Source: Streptomyces phaeolivaceus (GTDB taxonomy: Bacteria > Actinomycetota > Actinomycetes > Streptomycetales > Streptomycetaceae). Taken from it: a stretch of DNA of 64,000 bases. The position numbers were made by a program, and so were the translations under genes. A model generated the notes under the pieces. That model searched no databases and was not told the DNA's origin. It was given only the letters and a program-made list of their open reading frames with translations. Location: the NCBI RefSeq assembly GCF_009184865.1, contig NZ_CP045096.1, positions 7,068,001 to 7,132,000 of the forward strand, given 5' to 3'. Shown piece by piece: positions 8,074-17,060 of this stretch (position 1 is its first letter; each line of letters begins with the position of its first letter).

Positions 8074-8745
8074 ATGGAGACGACGAGTCGGGTAGGCGCG
8101 CAGGCGTCGGCCGCGGAGGGTGGACAACAGCTCCCCTCCGCCCGTCGCACGGTCGACGGCTATCTGCTGGCGTCCTTCCCTTGGTACGGCCTCGACGAGG
8201 CCTTCACGGGGCCGCGCTGGCTGATGCAGGTCGGTACGTCGGCGGAAGGGGCCGTCGAGCACGGTTCGATCGGACACGGCGACGAGCCCTCGGTGCGCAA
8301 CGAGTACACCGCCGGGTCGGACGACGAGGTCAAGGAGCGGTTCGCGGTCGTGGTGACCGTCGCGGAGAATCCGTCCCGCAGGAGCGCCGACGGTACGGGG
8401 CTGCTGGAAGCCACGTCGGTCTCCTCGGCGGCGTGGCTCGCCGGCGTGGGGCTGCTGTCCTTCACCTGGCCCGGTCAGTTGGACCACTCCCTGCGGGACG
8501 ACTGGCTGGATCAGCAGACCGAGGCCGCGTGGGTGTTGGCCGACGATCTCGCCGGGGAGGACTGGTCGACGCTGTCCCTGCCCGTGGACGGGGTTCCCAC
8601 GCCGTTCCACTACCGCGAGTCCGAGTTCGGCTGGGTGCTGGCCGGGTCGACCTCGGAGGGGGTGCATGTGGGGGCGTACGGGAGAGGGATGAGCGCGTAC
8701 GGTCTCGGCTTCGCCGTGATCAAGGACATCGAGGGGTACGCGTAG
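8074..8745 (+). CDS. Conserved hypothetical protein
   Basis: A 223-residue protein without membrane segments or motifs I recognise; it is acidic and rich in Trp near GEDWSTLSLP and SEFGWVLAG. The ATG at 8074 has GAGGAGG 11 nt upstream, a long spacing; a GTG at 7987 would add 29 residues. It is convergent with mrp and separated by a dispersed repeat. No function is proposed. Confidence 0.7.
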   Translation: METTSRVGAQASAAEGGQQLPSARRTVDGYLLASFPWYGLDEAFTGPRWLMQVGTSAEGAVEHGSIGHGDEPSVRNEYTAGSDDEVKERFAVVVTVAENPSRRSADGTGLLEATSVSSAAWLAGVGLLSFTWPGQLDHSLRDDWLDQQTEAAWVLADDLAGEDWSTLSLPVDGVPTPFHYRESEFGWVLAGSTSEGVHVGAYGRGMSAYGLGFAVIKDIEGYA

Positions 8746-8836
8746 GGCTTTGAAGGGCACCGTCGGGTTGTGCGGGGGTGCCCTTCAGCGCCGTAGGGCT
8801 TCGGTGGGTTTTGGGGGCTGCGGGTGCGTCGTGGTT

Positions 8837-8860
8837 GCTCGCGCGGTTCCCCGCGCCCCT
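8837..8860 (+). repeat. Dispersed intergenic repeat, copy 1
   Basis: The core CGCGCGGTTCCCCGCGCCCC recurs at five intergenic places in this window (see also 16883, 21048, 21144 and 26801). This copy lies between two convergent genes and may act as a transcription end. Confidence 0.7.
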
Positions 8861-8892
8861 TTGTGTGCGGCCCCAGGCTTCGGCAGGTGGCC

Positions 8893-10026
8893 CTAGAACT
8901 TGTTCCTCGGGGTGATTCCCAGGCTCATGCCCGACAGGCCCCTCTGACGGCCGCCCAGCTTGCCCGCGATGGCGCGCAGGGCGGCGCCGGCGGGGGAGTC
9001 GGGGTCGGAGAGGACGACCGGGCGGCCGTCGTCGCCGCCCTCGCGGAGGCGGACGTCGATGGGGATGGAGCCGAGGACCGGGACGGTGGCGCCGGTGGTG
9101 CGGGTGAGGCCGTCGGCGACGGACTGGCCGCCGCCGGTGCCGAAGACGTCCACCATCTCGTCGCAGTGCGGGCAGGGCAGGCCCGCCATGTTCTCGACCA
9201 CGCCGACGATCTTCTGGTGGGTCTGCACGGCGATGGAACCGGCGCGCTCGGCGACCTCGGCCGCCGCCTGCTGAGGGGTCGTCACGACGAGGATCTCGGC
9301 GTTCGGGACCAGCTGCGCCACCGAGATCGCGATGTCGCCGGTGCCCGGCGGGAGGTCGAGGAGCAGCACGTCCAGGTCGCCCCAGTAGACGTCCGAGAGG
9401 AACTGCTGCAACGCCCGGTGCAGCATCGGGCCGCGCCAGACCACCGGGGTGTTGCCCGGGGTGAACATACCGATCGAGATGACCTTCACGCCGTTCGCGG
9501 ACGGCGGCATGATCATGTTCTCGACCTGGGTGGGAAGGCCGTCGGCGCCCAGCATGCGGGGCACGGAGTGGCCGTAGATGTCGGCGTCGACGACGCCCAC
9601 CTTCAGGCCGTCGGCGGCCATCGCCGCCGCCAGGTTCACCGTCACCGAGGACTTGCCGACGCCGCCCTTGCCGGAGGCGACGGCGTACACGCGCGTGAGG
9701 GAGCCCGGCTTGGCGAACGGGACCTCGCGCTCGGCCTGGCCGCCGCGCAGGGCGCCCGCCAGCTCCTTGCGCTGCTCGTCGCTCATGACGTCCAGTTCGA
9801 CGTCGACGCGGGTGACGCCCTCGACGCGCGCGACCGCATCGGTCACGCGCTGGGTGATCGTGTCCCGCATGGGGCAGCCGGAGACCGTCAGGTACACGGC
9901 GACCGCGACCGCTCCGTCCGCACCGATCTCCACCGACTTGACCATCCCGAGTTCGGTGATGGGACGGTTGATCTCGGGGTCGTTCACCGTCGACAGTGCT
10001 TCACGCACCGCGTCTTCCGTAGCCAT
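8893..10026 (-). CDS. mrp: Mrp/NBP35-family iron-sulfur carrier ATPase
   Basis: A 377-residue P-loop protein. An N-terminal MIP18/DUF59 domain covers residues 1-80, the deviant Walker A GKGGVGKS is at 119-126, and the cluster-binding pair CPHC has Cys285 and Cys288. Mrp proteins bind and deliver Fe-S clusters to apoproteins in the cytoplasm. The start at 10026 has no Shine-Dalgarno; TACCAT ends 6 nt before it, which fits a leaderless transcript. It follows the DUF1003 and CBS genes on the same strand, as in M. tuberculosis (Rv1229c). Confidence 0.92.
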   Translation of the reverse strand: MATEDAVREALSTVNDPEINRPITELGMVKSVEIGADGAVAVAVYLTVSGCPMRDTITQRVTDAVARVEGVTRVDVELDVMSDEQRKELAGALRGGQAEREVPFAKPGSLTRVYAVASGKGGVGKSSVTVNLAAAMAADGLKVGVVDADIYGHSVPRMLGADGLPTQVENMIMPPSANGVKVISIGMFTPGNTPVVWRGPMLHRALQQFLSDVYWGDLDVLLLDLPPGTGDIAISVAQLVPNAEILVVTTPQQAAAEVAERAGSIAVQTHQKIVGVVENMAGLPCPHCDEMVDVFGTGGGQSVADGLTRTTGATVPVLGSIPIDVRLREGGDDGRPVVLSDPDSPAGAALRAIAGKLGGRQRGLSGMSLGITPRNKF

Positions 10027-10068
10027 AGGACGATGGTACGGCGCCGCGCGGGGCCCCTGGGAGGCCCG

Positions 10069-10761
10069 TCAGCGGTCGCCCATGTCACGTCCGCGCGGCT
10101 GCTCCGGCGGGAATACGGTCCGGGTCCCGCGCGGCCCCTCCCCGTCGTGCTCGTGCAACTCCCTGACCAGGTCATGAAGCTCCGAGCGCAGCCAGTCGCG
10201 GGTGGCGACCTCGCCGAGCCCGATCCGCAGCGCGGCGATCTCCCTGGTCAGATACTCGGTGTCGGCGATCGACCGCTCGTTCTGCTTGCGGTCCTGTTCG
10301 AGGTTGACCCGGTCGCGGTCGTCCTGGCGGTTCTGCGCGAGCAGGATCAGCGGGGCGGCGTACGAGGCCTGGAGGGAGAGCATCAGGGTCAGGAAGATGA
10401 AGGGGTAGGTGTCGAAGCGCAGGTCGCGCGGGGCGGAGACGTTCCAGACCACCCAGAGGATGATGACGACGGTCATCCACACGAGGAACGTGCCGGTGCC
10501 CAGGAAGCGCGCGATCCGCTCCGAGAGCCGTCCGAAGGCCTCCGGGTCCCACTCGGGCAGGAACCTGGTCCGGCGCGGCAGCGGCTGGTCGAGCCGTGTA
10601 CGCGGGCGGGCGGTTGCGCCGGTGGGCGTGCGTTCCCGCAGCGGCGCTCCGGACGACGACGCGCGCTCGCGCACGCCCGCGCTGGAGTGCGCCCGCTCAC
10701 GCCCCGCGTTCCTCCCGTCCCGCCCGTCCCGCCCCTCGCGCCTGTCCCGCTCAGGAACCAT
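10069..10761 (-). CDS. DUF1003 membrane protein
   Basis: A 230-residue protein with a basic, low-complexity N-terminal 60 residues, two transmembrane helices at about 91-110 and 119-142, and a cytoplasmic coiled-coil-like C-terminal part (NRQDDRDRVNLEQDRKQNE). This is the DUF1003 family, of unknown function. Its start overlaps the end of the upstream CBS-domain gene by 11 bp, so the two are probably translated together; the CBS protein is related to magnesium channels, which hints at a shared role in cation handling. Confidence 0.85.
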   Translation of the reverse strand: MVPERDRREGRDGRDGRNAGRERAHSSAGVRERASSSGAPLRERTPTGATARPRTRLDQPLPRRTRFLPEWDPEAFGRLSERIARFLGTGTFLVWMTVVIILWVVWNVSAPRDLRFDTYPFIFLTLMLSLQASYAAPLILLAQNRQDDRDRVNLEQDRKQNERSIADTEYLTREIAALRIGLGEVATRDWLRSELHDLVRELHEHDGEGPRGTRTVFPPEQPRGRDMGDR

Positions 10762-12052
10762 CGAGGGCCCCCTCGTCCTCGACGAGACCGTCGTCCTCGT
10801 GCAGATGGAACTCCGTCTCCCGCCAGTCCTCGGGCAGCATGTGGTCCAGTACGTCGTCCACGGTCACCGCGCCCAGCAGCGAGCCGCTCTCGTCGACCAC
10901 GGGCGCCGCGACCATGTCGTACGTCGCGAAGAACCCGGCGACGGCGCGCAGCGCGGCCTCCGGGTCCAGCGGCTGGAGATCGTCGTCGAGGATCGAGCCG
11001 ACCAGGGTGTACGGCGGGTCCCGCAGCAGCCGCTGGAAGTGGACCGTGCCCAGGTACTTGCCGGTCGGGGTCTCGTCCGGCGGCCGGCACACGTACACCT
11101 GGGCGGCGAGCGCGGGGGACAGGTCGGCGTTGCGGACCCGGGCGAGCGCGTCGGCGACGGTCGCGTCCGGGCGCAGCACGATCGGCTCGGTGGTCATCAG
11201 ACCGCCGGCGGTCTTCTCCTCGTACGCCATGAGCCGGCGTACGTCCGCCGCGTCGTCCGGCTGCATCAGCGTCAGCAGGCGCTCCTGCTCCTCCTCCGGC
11301 AGCTCGGCGAGGAGGTCGGCGGCGTCGTCCGGGTCCATGGCCTCCAGGACGTCGGCGGCCCGCTCCTCCTTGAGCTTGCCGAGGATCTCGATCTGGTCGT
11401 CCTCGGGCAGCTCCTCCAGGACGTCGGCGAGCCGGTCGTCGTCGAGGGCGGCGGCGACCTCGGCCCGGCGCTTGGGGGAGAGGTGGTGCAGCACGTTGGC
11501 GAGGTCGGCCGGGCGGAGCTGCTCGAAGGTCGCGAGGAGGTTCTCGGCGCCCTGCCCGTGCTCCTCCAGGGAGAACCCGGTGACCGCCGACCACTCCACG
11601 GTCAGCGTCTCGCCCTTGTGCCGCCGGAAGGCCCCGGCCTTCCCCTTCCGTACGAACACCCGGTCGATCTCCCAGTCCCGGCGGGCCGGCAGCTGCTGGA
11701 CCGAGATGTCGCGGACGGACACCTCCTCGCCCGTCTCGACCAGGGTCACGCGCCGGTCCAGCAGTTCACCGATCACGAGGCGCTCGGTGGGCCGCTGTTC
11801 GAACCGGCGCACATTGAGGACACCGGTGGTGATGACCTGGCCGGACTCGATGCCGGTGACCCGGGTCATGGGCAGGAAGATCCGGCGGCGGGTGGAGAGT
11901 TCGACGACCAGACCCAGCAGCCGCGGCGGTTTGCGCCCCACCCGCAGGATGGCCACCAGATCGCGGACGCGGCCCACCTGGTCGCCGTTCGGGTCGAACA
12001 CGGCGACGCCGGAGAGATGGGAGACGAAGATCCGGGGCGCCACCGCCGCCAT
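10751..12052 (-). CDS. PRC-barrel, MgtE N-domain and CBS-domain protein without a channel
   Basis: A 433-residue soluble protein. A PRC-barrel-like region covers residues 1 to about 140, an MgtE intracellular N-domain with repeats such as LADVLEELPEDDQ covers about 165-270, and a CBS pair follows to about 420. The membrane domain of MgtE magnesium transporters is absent, so it may be a Mg2+ or nucleotide sensor rather than a transporter. ATG 12052 follows AAAGGGGCGG. It overlaps the DUF1003 gene and lies near corA, as in mycobacteria (Rv1232c). Confidence 0.85.
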   Translation of the reverse strand: MAAVAPRIFVSHLSGVAVFDPNGDQVGRVRDLVAILRVGRKPPRLLGLVVELSTRRRIFLPMTRVTGIESGQVITTGVLNVRRFEQRPTERLVIGELLDRRVTLVETGEEVSVRDISVQQLPARRDWEIDRVFVRKGKAGAFRRHKGETLTVEWSAVTGFSLEEHGQGAENLLATFEQLRPADLANVLHHLSPKRRAEVAAALDDDRLADVLEELPEDDQIEILGKLKEERAADVLEAMDPDDAADLLAELPEEEQERLLTLMQPDDAADVRRLMAYEEKTAGGLMTTEPIVLRPDATVADALARVRNADLSPALAAQVYVCRPPDETPTGKYLGTVHFQRLLRDPPYTLVGSILDDDLQPLDPEAALRAVAGFFATYDMVAAPVVDESGSLLGAVTVDDVLDHMLPEDWRETEFHLHEDDGLVEDEGALDGS

Positions 12053-12228
12053 GAGCCGCCCCTTTCCTTCCCGTCGCGAGGGGATTGTCCGCCGAGGAGG
12101 GCTTCAGGCTAGCCCGTCCCGATCGGATATGCCCTGGTGAGCGGTCCGGACGGACTGGCTCCGAGGTGTGCCGGAGGCCCCGGTACTCTGCGGTACGCCT
12201 GGACTCCCCACGAAGAGGTGCATCGCCT

Positions 12229-12987
12229 GTGACTGTGATTCCCCGTACCCGAAGGGCCGCACTGGTGAGCGCCGTCTGCACCCTCGTGGCGAGCGGGCTG
12301 GGGCTCACCGGATGCGGCGAGGACCCCAACGAGGGCACCAACGGGGTCGGCAAGCTGGAACCGGCGAAGATCCAGAGCACGACCAGGGCGGCGGCCACCG
12401 CGGCTGACACGGTCCGGCTGTCCGGGGCCGTGGTGAGCAACGGCAGGACCTACAAGCTGGACATGCGCCTGAAGGAGGACGGCGGCACCGGTTCGGTGAC
12501 GTCCGAGGGGTCCACCTTCCGGCTGCTGAAGGTCGGCGAGCACCTCTTCCTCAAGGCCGACAAGGACTTCTGGGACCATCAGGACACGGGCAAGGGCTCG
12601 GCGGGGGACGAGGACTCCGAGGCAGCCGCCGCGGACAAGCTGGACGGCATGTATGTGAAGGTGCCGACCGGCGACCCGGCCTACAAGCGCTTCAGCGGCT
12701 TCACAGACAAGGACGTCCTCCTCAACAGCCTGCTCACCCTGCACGGCACGCTGTCCACCGACGGCCACCACGAGCAGTCCGGCACCCGCACCATCCGCAT
12801 CACCGGTGACAAGGGCTCCGGCGGCACTCTCGACGTCTCCCTCGAAGGCACCCCCTACCCCCTGCGCCTGGTCCGGGCCGGCGACGCCGGAACCATCCTC
12901 CTCACCGACTGGGGCAAGGACTTCACCCTGGAGGAGCCGGACGACAAGTCGGTCGTGGACTACGGCAAGCAGCTGCCCACGTCGTAG
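12229..12987 (+). CDS. Secreted lipoprotein, LppX/LprG-like fold possible
   Basis: A 252-residue precursor with a lipoprotein signal peptide: Arg-rich start, hydrophobic core and lipobox LTGC with Cys29. The mature part alternates short beta-type segments (SGAVVSNGRTYKLDMRL, RLLKVGEHLFLKADKDFW) as in LppX/LprG lipid-binding lipoproteins, but the relation is tentative. The GTG at 12229 follows GAAGAGG. It is divergent from the CBS gene. Confidence 0.8.
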   Translation: MTVIPRTRRAALVSAVCTLVASGLGLTGCGEDPNEGTNGVGKLEPAKIQSTTRAAATAADTVRLSGAVVSNGRTYKLDMRLKEDGGTGSVTSEGSTFRLLKVGEHLFLKADKDFWDHQDTGKGSAGDEDSEAAAADKLDGMYVKVPTGDPAYKRFSGFTDKDVLLNSLLTLHGTLSTDGHHEQSGTRTIRITGDKGSGGTLDVSLEGTPYPLRLVRAGDAGTILLTDWGKDFTLEEPDDKSVVDYGKQLPTS

Positions 12988-13048
12988 CCGGTCCGCGTCT
13001 CTCGGCCCGCTCCACCGCGGCGACGGTCAGCCACGCCCGCAGCCGCGG

Positions 13049-13594
13049 TCAGCCACGCCTGCGGCGGCCGAAGAGCAGACGCGGCACCGCCGCCGGGATC
13101 GGCAGCCGGGTGGTCGCGGGCGTCGCTACCGGCGCCTCGGCCAGGTCGTCGTCCGGCAGGGGGAGGGTCGTCCCCGTCGGCTTCAGCCGGAGCACCCGGC
13201 ACTCGCGGGCCCAGCGGGCCGGCATCGCCTCGCCGTCGGGGGCGTTGAGGCGCTTGCCCTTGAGTTCGGCCACGACGGCCTCCCACTCGGGGGAGTCGGG
13301 GGCCAGTTCGACGACATCGGCGGTCCAGCCGGCCAGCCGACCGCCCTTGTCCTTGCTGCGGACGGTCACCACCGCCGATCCCCCGTCGACCAGCCCCGGC
13401 AGCGGCTGCTCACCGGGACCGTCCCCGACCACACACGCCGCACCCTCGTGCCAGACGTGCCACAGGGCGCGTGACACGCCACCCTGCCCCCGCACCCAGA
13501 CGAGCCCGGACTTCTTGGTGGCCTCCTCGACGAGGGCCTGATCGAACAGCGCGTCGGCGGTCGGCGCGTCGGCGCCCGGCGGGTCGGCGGTCAT
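13049..13594 (-). CDS. Conserved hypothetical protein, possible flavin split-barrel
   Basis: A 181-residue soluble protein. The pattern LVWVRGQGG...ALWHVWHEGAACVV...AVVTVRSKDKGG is reminiscent of pyridoxamine-phosphate-oxidase-like beta barrels, but no cofactor motif is certain. TAGGCT lies 6 nt before the ATG and there is no Shine-Dalgarno, so it is likely leaderless. The 3' end is duplicated: GGTCAGCCACGCC, which contains its stop codon, is repeated just downstream at about 13026. Confidence 0.6.
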   Translation of the reverse strand: MTADPPGADAPTADALFDQALVEEATKKSGLVWVRGQGGVSRALWHVWHEGAACVVGDGPGEQPLPGLVDGGSAVVTVRSKDKGGRLAGWTADVVELAPDSPEWEAVVAELKGKRLNAPDGEAMPARWARECRVLRLKPTGTTLPLPDDDLAEAPVATPATTRLPIPAAVPRLLFGRRRRG

Positions 13595-13635
13595 GGGGGC
13601 AGCCTAACCGCGCCCCCACGCCCCGCCCCGCCGGC

Positions 13636-14760
13636 CTACAGCCACCCGTTGCGCTTCAGCGTCCGGTGGATGCCGAGGCAGAGCGCGACCGTGACGCCGA
13701 GGACGACCGGGTAGCCGTACTTCCAGTGCGTCTCCGGCATGTAGTCGAAGTTCATGCCGTAGACGCCGCACACCATCGTCGGTACGGCGATGATGGCCGC
13801 CCATGACGTGATCTTGCGCATGTCCTCGTTCTGCGCGACGGAGGACTGCGCCAGGTTCGCCTGGAGGATCGAGTTGAGGAGTTCGTCGAAGCCGACGACC
13901 TGCTCCTGGACGCGGGCGAGGTGGTCGGCCACATCACGGAAGTACTTCTGGATGTCCGGGTCGATCAGCCGCATCGGCCGCTCGCTCAGCAGCTGCATGG
14001 GCCGCACCAGCGGCAGCACCGCGCGCTTGAACTCCATGACCTCGCGCTTGAGTTGGTAGATCCGGCCGGCGTCGGTGCCCCGGGGCGTGCCCTTGCGCCC
14101 GGGGGAGAACACCTCCGTCTCCACCTCGTCGATGTCGTCCTGCACGGCGTCCGCGACCGCCACGTATCCGTCGACGACATGGTCGGCGATGGCGTGCAGC
14201 ACGGCCGAGGGGCCCTTGGCGAGCAACTCCGGGTCGTCCTGCAGCCGGTGACGCAGCGCCCGGAGCGAGCCCTGCCCGCCGTGCCGGACGGTGATGAAGA
14301 AGTCCCGTCCGGTGAAGCACATGACCTCGCCGGACTCCACGACCTCGCTGGTGGCGGTGAGTTCGTCGTGCTCGACGTAGTGGATGGTCTTGAAGACGGT
14401 GAACAGGGTGTCGTCGTAACGCTCCAGCTTCGGCCGCTGGTGCGCGTGCACCGCGTCCTCCACGGCCAGCGGGTGCAGCCCGAACTCGGCCGCGATACCG
14501 GCGAATTCGGCCTCCGACGGCTCGTGCAGGCCGATCCAGACGAAGCCACCGTCCCGGCGCACCTGACGGATCGCCTCGTGCGGGGTCAGATTGCGCTCGA
14601 ACTCGACGCGGGCCCCGTCGCGGTAGACGGCGCAGTCCACGACGGCCGTCGCCGCCTCCGCCGGACGCGTGGCGTCGTACACGCCACCGTCCTTGCGCAG
14701 CGAAAGACGCGAGGGACGGGACGGGCGAACGGCGGCACGCAGGTTGTGGATCATCGACAT
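13636..14760 (-). CDS. corA: CorA-type magnesium/cobalt channel
   Basis: A 374-residue CorA: a large cytoplasmic N-domain, a long stalk helix and two C-terminal membrane helices, with the pore signature GMN at about residues 335-337 between them. It lets Mg2+ into the cell. ATG 14760 is chosen because AAGGAG lies 7 nt upstream; an ATG at 14754 is possible. The C-terminus is basic (HRTLKRNGWL), typical for the family. Confidence 0.93.
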   Translation of the reverse strand: MSMIHNLRAAVRPSRPSRLSLRKDGGVYDATRPAEAATAVVDCAVYRDGARVEFERNLTPHEAIRQVRRDGGFVWIGLHEPSEAEFAGIAAEFGLHPLAVEDAVHAHQRPKLERYDDTLFTVFKTIHYVEHDELTATSEVVESGEVMCFTGRDFFITVRHGGQGSLRALRHRLQDDPELLAKGPSAVLHAIADHVVDGYVAVADAVQDDIDEVETEVFSPGRKGTPRGTDAGRIYQLKREVMEFKRAVLPLVRPMQLLSERPMRLIDPDIQKYFRDVADHLARVQEQVVGFDELLNSILQANLAQSSVAQNEDMRKITSWAAIIAVPTMVCGVYGMNFDYMPETHWKYGYPVVLGVTVALCLGIHRTLKRNGWL

Positions 14761-15179
14761 GAGCAGGCTCCTTCGCAACGAAAGGCCGCCGACGACGGTT
14801 GGAACTACCCGGAATGGGGACGTTTTGACTGCGGATGTTTGGCACGTCCACAAAGCGGGGAGCACCGCACCGTCGCGGTGACAGCTTCGCGTGATTCAGA
14901 TGCGCTTGATTCAGATCAAGACGGGAAAGAAGTGCTCTTCCGATGCGCGACGACCGACGAGCGGCACGACGCGAGTGAGGGTGGCAGCCAGCGGAGCGAG
15001 AACTACGGCTACGACAAGAGCTACGGAACTCGGCGCGCGGAAGAGCGGGTGGTACTGCCAGGCCGACTTCGGTCCATCGCAGCCCCACCTCCTCCGGCCG
15101 GTCCCCCGTGAGGGACGTTCCATACCCCATCCGGGGTTCCCCGTAGGGGAGTCAGTCTTCTCGGTCCGGGACGCGAAGG
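14761..15179. other. Intergenic region without recognisable gene
   Basis: Between corA and the SUFU-domain gene I see no convincing reading frame. The stretch is somewhat richer in A/T near 14880-14940. The corA promoter should lie here, but no clear -10/-35 pair was found. Confidence 0.5.
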
Positions 15180-15206
15180 CTTGAGAAACACTTGAGAAGC
15201 CTTGAG
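15180..15206 (+). promoter_or_regulatory. Three helically phased CTTGAG direct repeats
   Basis: CTTGAG occurs at 15180-15185, 15191-15196 and 15201-15206, that is with spacings of 11 and 10 bp, so all three face the same side of the DNA helix. The set lies 116 bp upstream of the SUFU-domain gene and is a candidate binding site for a direct-repeat-recognising regulator. Confidence 0.45.
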
Positions 15207-15321
15207 TGCGAGGCTTCTGTGTGCTGCCCGCGTGCTGTCCCGACCGGCGCCCCAGACTAACAGTCGGCTGAAGTGTCAAGGCGCCCGTTTGCCGGTTCCT
15301 GACGAGTTCTATGCTCGGTTC

Positions 15322-15906
15322 ATGGCTGATGTTCTTCCGTTGGTGGAGGCCCGTTTGCGCACCGCGCTGGGCGAACCGGACGCGCGCGCCGCGGTCACCT
15401 TCCTCGGCACGGACCGCTTCGAGGTGCTCCGTTTCACCGACGGCGACGTCGTCCGCTACGCCACGCTCGGCATGTCCGCCCAGCCGATGGCCGACCCCAC
15501 CGCCGTCCTCGCCGACCCCGTCAAGGGTCCCCGCGCCGAGCTGGTCCTGTCCGTACGGCACGGCCTCGCCGACACCGACAAGGTGCTCCGCCCGCTCGCC
15601 GTGCTCGCCGCGTCACCGCAGGTCGAGGGCGTGATCGTGGCCCCCGGCGCCTCCCTCGACGTGGGCGGCCCGCTCTGGCCCGGCGCCCCCTTCACCTCCG
15701 TGCTCGTCGCCGAGTCCGGCGGCCTGGTCGAGGACCTGGAACTCGACGCCCCCGCCGATCCCGTACGGTTCCTGCCCCTCCTCCCGATGACCGCCAACGA
15801 GGCCGCCTGGAAGCGGGTGCACGGCGCCCAGGCCCTCCAGGAGCGCTGGCTCACCCAGGGGACCGACCTTCGCGATCCGGTGCGCGGGTCGGCTTCCCTG
15901 GGCTGA
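15322..15906 (+). CDS. Suppressor-of-fused (SUFU) domain protein
   Basis: A 194-residue protein matching bacterial SUFU-domain proteins by the pattern FEVLRFTDGDVVRYATLGMS, then ELVLSVRHGL and FTSVLVAE, and the C-terminal KRVHGAQALQERW. The bacterial family has no settled function; some members are immunity-like proteins of toxin systems. TATGCT ends 6 nt before the ATG at 15322 and no Shine-Dalgarno is present, so the mRNA is probably leaderless. Confidence 0.7.
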   Translation: MADVLPLVEARLRTALGEPDARAAVTFLGTDRFEVLRFTDGDVVRYATLGMSAQPMADPTAVLADPVKGPRAELVLSVRHGLADTDKVLRPLAVLAASPQVEGVIVAPGASLDVGGPLWPGAPFTSVLVAESGGLVEDLELDAPADPVRFLPLLPMTANEAAWKRVHGAQALQERWLTQGTDLRDPVRGSASLG

Positions 15907-16160
15907 CGGGACCGCTCCGATCCGACGTCCCCATGTGACGGACGGCACGCCGTACGTGACCGGGGGCGGCTCGACAGGTGGCCGAAAACCACCGCTTCCC
16001 TTGGCCGTGTGGGTAGTTGATCCCGTTGGTCGGTCCGACGGACCGTCCGCCGCCCGGAGACCGGCGTTCGTGCGCGGTTCGTGCGCGGAATGTGACGCGC
16101 TCACGCCGGACGGGTGATCGTCCTTGACGCGAGGAACCACGGGGAGGACCGTTGGGCCCT

Positions 16161-16802
16161 ATGAGGGGCGAACCCAGTTGCCCGAAGTGTGGTGGCCGGG
16201 TCAGGGCTCCCGGCCTCTTTGCCGATTCCTGGCAGTGCGCCGCGCACGGGACGGTGCACCCGCTGCAGCCCGTGATCCCGCCCAGCGTCGAGGCCCTCAG
16301 CGTCGTGGTGCACCGCGCCAAGGTGCCCGTCTGGATGCCGTGGCCGCTGCCGGTGGGCTGGCTGTTCACGGGTGCCGCGTTCGCCGGGGACGACCGCAGC
16401 GGCGGACGCGCCACCGCCGTCGCCTGCTCCGGACCCGGCCCGCTCGGCGGCGTCGGAGAACTCGTCCTCATCGCGGAGGAGCTCGGCGTCGGCCTCGGCT
16501 CGCGGTACGCGGGCATCGACGGACCCGACCCCGGGCCGTATCTGAGCGTGGAGAAACCGCCCCAGGCGAAGGTGCTCGCCGCGGGCCGGCCGACACCGCT
16601 CTGGCATGTCACCGGCACACCGGACGACCGCGCGGTCTTCGCGGGGGAGGCGCTCGGCCTCTGGCTCTGGGCGATCGTCTGGCCCGAGCAGACGGGGCTG
16701 CTGATGTACGACGAACTCGTGCTGACGGATCTGCGGGACGCGGGCGCGGAGGTGGAGCTGCTGCCGTGCGGGGCGCTCTCACCGAGAATCCTGGAGCCGT
16801 AG
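16161..16802 (+). CDS. DUF6758-type zinc-ribbon protein
   Basis: A 213-residue Streptomyces-type protein starting MRGEPSCPKCGGRVRAPG. CPKC at residues 7-10, together with a later Cys-x-x-His (QCAAH), suggests a zinc ribbon at the N-terminus. The rest is a predicted globular domain with Trp-rich segments (LWLWAIVWPEQ). ATG 16161 is 13 nt from GGGGAGG; a TTG at 16152 is closer to it (4 nt) and would add three residues. Function unknown. Confidence 0.7.
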   Translation: MRGEPSCPKCGGRVRAPGLFADSWQCAAHGTVHPLQPVIPPSVEALSVVVHRAKVPVWMPWPLPVGWLFTGAAFAGDDRSGGRATAVACSGPGPLGGVGELVLIAEELGVGLGSRYAGIDGPDPGPYLSVEKPPQAKVLAAGRPTPLWHVTGTPDDRAVFAGEALGLWLWAIVWPEQTGLLMYDELVLTDLRDAGAEVELLPCGALSPRILEP

Positions 16803-16882
16803 GGCGCGTTGCTTGAAGAGCGGGCGCCTGACCTGAGGGGGCGGGGGTTCCGTGCTCGGGCGGCTGCGGGTTCGCCGTGGCT

Positions 16883-16906
16883 GGTCGCGCGGTTCCCCGC
16901 GCCCCT
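16883..16906 (+). repeat. Dispersed intergenic repeat, copy 2
   Basis: GGTCGCGCGGTTCCCCGCGC followed by CCCT is almost identical to the copies at 8837 and 26801. It lies between the DUF6758-type gene and the PHP gene. Confidence 0.7.
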
Positions 16907-17060
16907 GGCGTGACTGCGCCCGGCCAGGTTGAGCGGCGCCCCTCCCCGGTACCTGTAGGGGGCACTCTGAGGTTTCGAGTGTGACAGGAGTAGCCCGGAA
17001 GGGCGCTACCCTTGAGCGTCCGCTTCCGTTTCTTCGTCTAGCGCGCCTGGAGTCCGAGTC

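Noticed and set aside
16983..17011. TGACAG-N19-TACCCT promoter before the PHP gene
   Set aside because: The spacer is 1-2 bp too long and no other support was found; left out of the features.
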